Position numbers and translations under genes: made by a program
Notes under the pieces: generated by a model
Told to the model about the DNA's origin: nothing
What the model saw: only the letters and a program-made list of their open reading frames with translations
Database searches by the model: none
In this document: positions 12,812 to 15,066 of the stretch, piece by piece
How the letters are laid out: every line of letters begins with the position of its first letter
How positions within the stretch are numbered: position 1 is the first letter of the stretch
Assembly (NCBI GenBank): GCA_946628745.1
Contig: CAMOXA010000017.1
Location: 1-15,066 of the forward strand
From: an uncultured Verrucomicrobiota bacterium
Lineage (GTDB): Bacteria; Verrucomicrobiota; Kiritimatiellia; RFP12; UBA1067
Length of the DNA stretch: 15,066 nucleotides
Reading direction: 5' to 3'

Positions 12812-14866
12812 ATGGACAGAAAACTACTTTTTGCGGCGGTGGCCGCCGCAATAGCGGCAAATGCAATTGCCATGCCTGACGCGGCGCGCCGGGCGGAGGC
12901 GCGAGCCCAGGCGGAGGCAATCTTCGAGAAATTGTCTCCAAATGACGCCGTGTCTTTGCTCATGATGGACAATATCGAGATAAAAGATCCGCACATCCAA
13001 CGGCACCACTGGTGGAACGAGGGACTGCACGGCGTCGCAAGAGCAGGGCTCGCGACAATGTTCCCCCAGGCGATAGGGCGGGCCGCGACCTTCGACGCCG
13101 CTCTCGAGCGTAAAACCGGCGACGTGATCTCGACAGAAGCTCGCGCCAAGCACAATCTTTTCAGGGCCAAAGGCCTTCGCGGCATCTACACCGGTCTGAC
13201 ATACTGGAGCCCGAACGTGAACATGTTCCGTGACGCGCGGTGGGGCCGCGGGCACGAAACTTTTGGCGAAGATCCTTATCTCGCGGGAGTGATGGGTACG
13301 GCATTTGTCAAAGGCCTGCAGGGAGACGACCCGAAATTCATCAAGATAGCGGCGTGCGCCAAACATTACGCAGTGCACTCCGGACCGGAACACCTGCGCC
13401 ACGAGTTCAATGTCAATCTGGACAAGCGCGATCTCTACGAATACTATCTGCCGGCGTTCAAGCGGCTTGTCGAGAAAGGCAAGGTTGAACAGGTGATGGG
13501 CGCCTACTCGGCGGTCAACGGCGTCCCGTGCTGCGCCAGCAGGTTTCTTCTTCGCGATGTCCTGCGGGGCGAATGGGGCTTCGCCGGCACCGTGGTCAGC
13601 GATGTTGGCGCCGTCAACGACGTATGGGCGCACCACAAGTACAAACAGACGAATGTCGAAGCGTGTCTCGCCACGATCGACGGCGGTCTCGACATATGCA
13701 GCGAGGGGACGTACGACTGCCTGCGCAAGGAGGTGCGCGAAGGCCGTGTTTCGAAGGATCGGCTGCGCGAACCCGTTCTCAACATACTGACGACGCGAAT
13801 CCTTCTCGGCAACGTCGGCGACGTCCAGACGCCGTGGGACGGTCTCGGCGAAAAAGACGTCGCGACGCGCGCGAGCAAGCGTCTCGCTCTTCGCGTGGCC
13901 GAAGAATCGATGGTGCTTCTCAAGAACGACGGCGTCCTGCCTCTCGATCCCGCCAAACTTCGCGGCGTGCGCGTGTGGGGCCGCGAAGACGAAGTCAAGC
14001 CCCTCGTCGGCAACTACGAGGGTTCTGCAGGCAACTACGTGACAGCGCGCGCCGGTCTGGCCGCTGAACTTGGCGCGGGAGTCGCCATAGAGAGCGACCA
14101 TGCCGATGTGAATATAGCGATAATCGGTTACACGCCGAGTGACGAAGGCGAGGGCCATGACAAGCGGGATTGCCATATGCACAAGAACCAGATAGAAGAG
14201 CTCAAGAAATGGCAGAATGATCGTGCGCGGCGTCCGGTCGTGACGGTTCTCTACGGCGGCAGCCCGATGGAAATCAAGGAGGTTTGCGAGCTTTCGGATG
14301 CGGTTCTTCTCGCATGGTATCCCGGCGAACAAGGCGGACGCGCCATCGCCCGCACGCTTGTCGGCAAGAACAATCCGGCCGGGCGTCTGCCGGTGACGTT
14401 CATGGAGAACTACGATGAAGAAGCCGATATAAAGGACTACGCCCTGCCGGGACGCACCTACCTCTATGCTGCGAAGAAGCCGCTCTTCCCGTTCGGATAC
14501 GGCCTGAGCTATACGACATTCGCATATGACGGACTTGAAGTTTCCGGCGAAAACGGCGGTCCGGTATCCATTGCCGTCAATGTGACAAACACCGGCAAGG
14601 TCGGGGGCGACGAAGTCGTCCAGCTTTACGTCCGTTCCCCGGAGGGCTCAGGAGACAGACGCGTACACCATCTTGAAGGTTTCCGGCGTTTGAGACTCGC
14701 TCCCGGTGAAACGAAGAAAGTCATGTTCAAGCTTGTCAAGAAACAGTTGGCTCAGTTCGGCGAGGACGGCAAGCAGACTCTTGCCAAAGGCGAGTATGCG
14801 ATTTTTGTAGGAGGTGGACAGCCCGGCTTCGCGGAGAACGTTGTTTCGGGCAAGATCGTTCGCTGA
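12812..14866 (+). CDS. Secreted GH3 glycoside hydrolase (beta-xylosidase/beta-glucosidase type)
   Basis: 684 residues with an N-terminal signal peptide (about 1-20). The GH3 barrel domain shows WWNEGLHGVAR (67-77), FPQAIG, SPNVNMFRDARWGRGHETFGEDPYL (key residues R140, D141, R144, E149, E153, D154), KHY (184-186) and VVSDVGAV with nucleophile D264. The second alpha/beta domain holds SDEGEGHD, whose E445 or E447 is the likely acid/base, and PGEQGG. A fibronectin-III-like domain follows at about 575-645. The SPNxNxFRDxRWGRG block is closest to the xylosidase/arabinofuranosidase branch, but glucosidase or other exo-activity is possible. The region between the nucleophile domain and SDEGEG is shorter than I expect for the family. 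The ATG is preceded by GCGAGGTAAT, a modest Shine-Dalgarno. Monocistronic, with its own -10 box. Confidence 0.92.
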   Translation: MDRKLLFAAVAAAIAANAIAMPDAARRAEARAQAEAIFEKLSPNDAVSLLMMDNIEIKDPHIQRHHWWNEGLHGVARAGLATMFPQAIGRAATFDAALERKTGDVISTEARAKHNLFRAKGLRGIYTGLTYWSPNVNMFRDARWGRGHETFGEDPYLAGVMGTAFVKGLQGDDPKFIKIAACAKHYAVHSGPEHLRHEFNVNLDKRDLYEYYLPAFKRLVEKGKVEQVMGAYSAVNGVPCCASRFLLRDVLRGEWGFAGTVVSDVGAVNDVWAHHKYKQTNVEACLATIDGGLDICSEGTYDCLRKEVREGRVSKDRLREPVLNILTTRILLGNVGDVQTPWDGLGEKDVATRASKRLALRVAEESMVLLKNDGVLPLDPAKLRGVRVWGREDEVKPLVGNYEGSAGNYVTARAGLAAELGAGVAIESDHADVNIAIIGYTPSDEGEGHDKRDCHMHKNQIEELKKWQNDRARRPVVTVLYGGSPMEIKEVCELSDAVLLAWYPGEQGGRAIARTLVGKNNPAGRLPVTFMENYDEEADIKDYALPGRTYLYAAKKPLFPFGYGLSYTTFAYDGLEVSGENGGPVSIAVNVTNTGKVGGDEVVQLYVRSPEGSGDRRVHHLEGFRRLRLAPGETKKVMFKLVKKQLAQFGEDGKQTLAKGEYAIFVGGGQPGFAENVVSGKIVR

Positions 14867-14882
14867 CAGTTGCACCCGGCAT

Positions 14883-14910
14883 GCGCCGTCCGCAATTGTG
14901 CGGACGGTGC
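14883..14910 (+). terminator. Strong hairpin after the GH3 gene (no T-run)
   Basis: A 12-base-pair stem with one G-U pair (GCGCCGTCCGCA pairing with TGCGGACGGTGC) closes a four-base loop ATTG, starting 16 bases after the GH3 stop. There is no following T-tract, so it is not a classical intrinsic terminator. It may stabilise the 3' end or act with Rho. Confidence 0.45.
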
Positions 14911-14948
14911 ATCCCGCGGTACTGATTGCCGCCGTAGAATTGCGGGAT
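14911..14948. repeat. Inverted repeat ATCCCGC…GCGGGAT
   Basis: Seven-base arms at 14911-14917 and 14942-14948 enclose 24 bases, directly after the hairpin that follows the GH3 gene and before the tRNA-Pro promoter. GCGG/CCGC inside could form a competing smaller hairpin. Function unknown. Confidence 0.3.
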
Positions 14949-14993
14949 GGAGAAAAAATTACAGTTCCTATCGCATCATGTGCAAAAATTTGG

Positions 14994-14999
14994 TATAAT
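14994..14999 (+). promoter_or_regulatory. -10 box (TATAAT) of tRNA-Pro
   Basis: TATAAT within TTTGGTATAATA lies 14 bases before the tRNA 5' end, so transcription would begin about 6-8 bases upstream of the mature tRNA. No clear -35 box is seen at 17 bases. The GGTAnAATA context is shared with the promoters at 2943 and 5888. Confidence 0.6.
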
Positions 15000-15013
15000 A
15001 TCCAACACTTTTT

Positions 15014-15066
15014 CGGGGCGTTGCACAGCCTGGTAGTGCGTCTGCTTTGGGAGCAGAATGTCGGAG
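15014..15066 (+). tRNA. tRNA-Pro(TGG), 5' part (3' end outside window)
   Basis: The acceptor 5' strand CGGGGCG (15014-15020), a D arm with GCCTGGTAG, and the anticodon stem TCTGC/GCAGA around the loop TTTGGGA (15046-15052) give anticodon TGG at 15048-15050. The window ends in the variable region (GTCGGAG). Sequence and anticodon agree with bacterial tRNA-Pro reading CCN codons. Confidence 0.93.

Noticed and set aside
1..15066. CRISPR arrays, insertion sequences, integrases, prophage or toxin-antitoxin genes
   Set aside because: I found no regularly spaced repeats, terminal inverted repeats with a transposase, or recognisable mobile or defence genes. The two tRNAs at the ends show no duplicated attachment site.

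Overview
The window is GC-rich, gene-dense bacterial chromosome. It runs from the 3' part of a tRNA-Arg(CCT) gene to the 5' part of a tRNA-Pro(TGG) gene, with eleven protein genes between them. Two features suggest a polysaccharide-degrading member of the PVC superphylum, possibly an anaerobic gut- or sediment-type Kiritimatiellota. One is the mix of a sulfatase, a CE12-type esterase and a GH3 glycosidase with Fe-S redox proteins. The other is a sigma-like gene followed by a membrane partner. This assignment is inferred from gene content, since no taxonomic marker is present. I see no insertion sequence, integrase, CRISPR array or phage gene, and no gene-free stretch over 300 bases.

Left part (1-2957): the tRNA-Arg end is followed after 11 bases by a small HAD-family nucleotidase-like gene (67-693). 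It converges on clpB (2768-690, minus strand), and the two stop codons share the palindrome CTAG. ClpB has both AAA+ modules and the coiled-coil middle domain but no N-terminal substrate domain, and a strong Shine-Dalgarno sequence supports this short start. The 189-base divergent intergenic region holds a perfect 17-base palindrome and a good -35/-10 promoter facing right.

Middle (2958-5857): a two-gene, ATGA-overlapping redox operon. It encodes an aldo/keto reductase with two C-terminal [4Fe-4S] motifs, and a NapH-like/NapG-like/DUF1893 fusion. Together they look like a membrane-anchored electron-transfer route feeding or draining a soluble oxidoreductase whose substrate is unknown.

Right part (5901-12660): a secreted sulfatase with its own promoter, then a secreted rhamnogalacturonan-acetylesterase-like protein. 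The esterase leads into a tightly packed block: an unknown two-helix membrane protein, an orphan OmpR-type response regulator, a YgjP-like zinc metallopeptidase, a divergent sigma-factor-like protein and a single-pass membrane protein that may be its anti-sigma partner. Four of the five junctions from the esterase onward are 4-base start/stop overlaps, and the fifth is a 6-base gap. This implies one translationally coupled regulatory operon attached to a carbohydrate esterase. A GH3 glycosidase (12812-14866) with its own -10 box follows, then the tRNA-Pro.

Two promoters (before the aldo/keto reductase and before the sulfatase) have a -35 box, a 17-base spacer and a TAnAAT -10 box ending only 7-9 bases before the ATG. 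Both genes lack a Shine-Dalgarno sequence, which points to leaderless mRNAs. The least explained part of the window is the sigma-like/membrane-protein/response-regulator/peptidase block.
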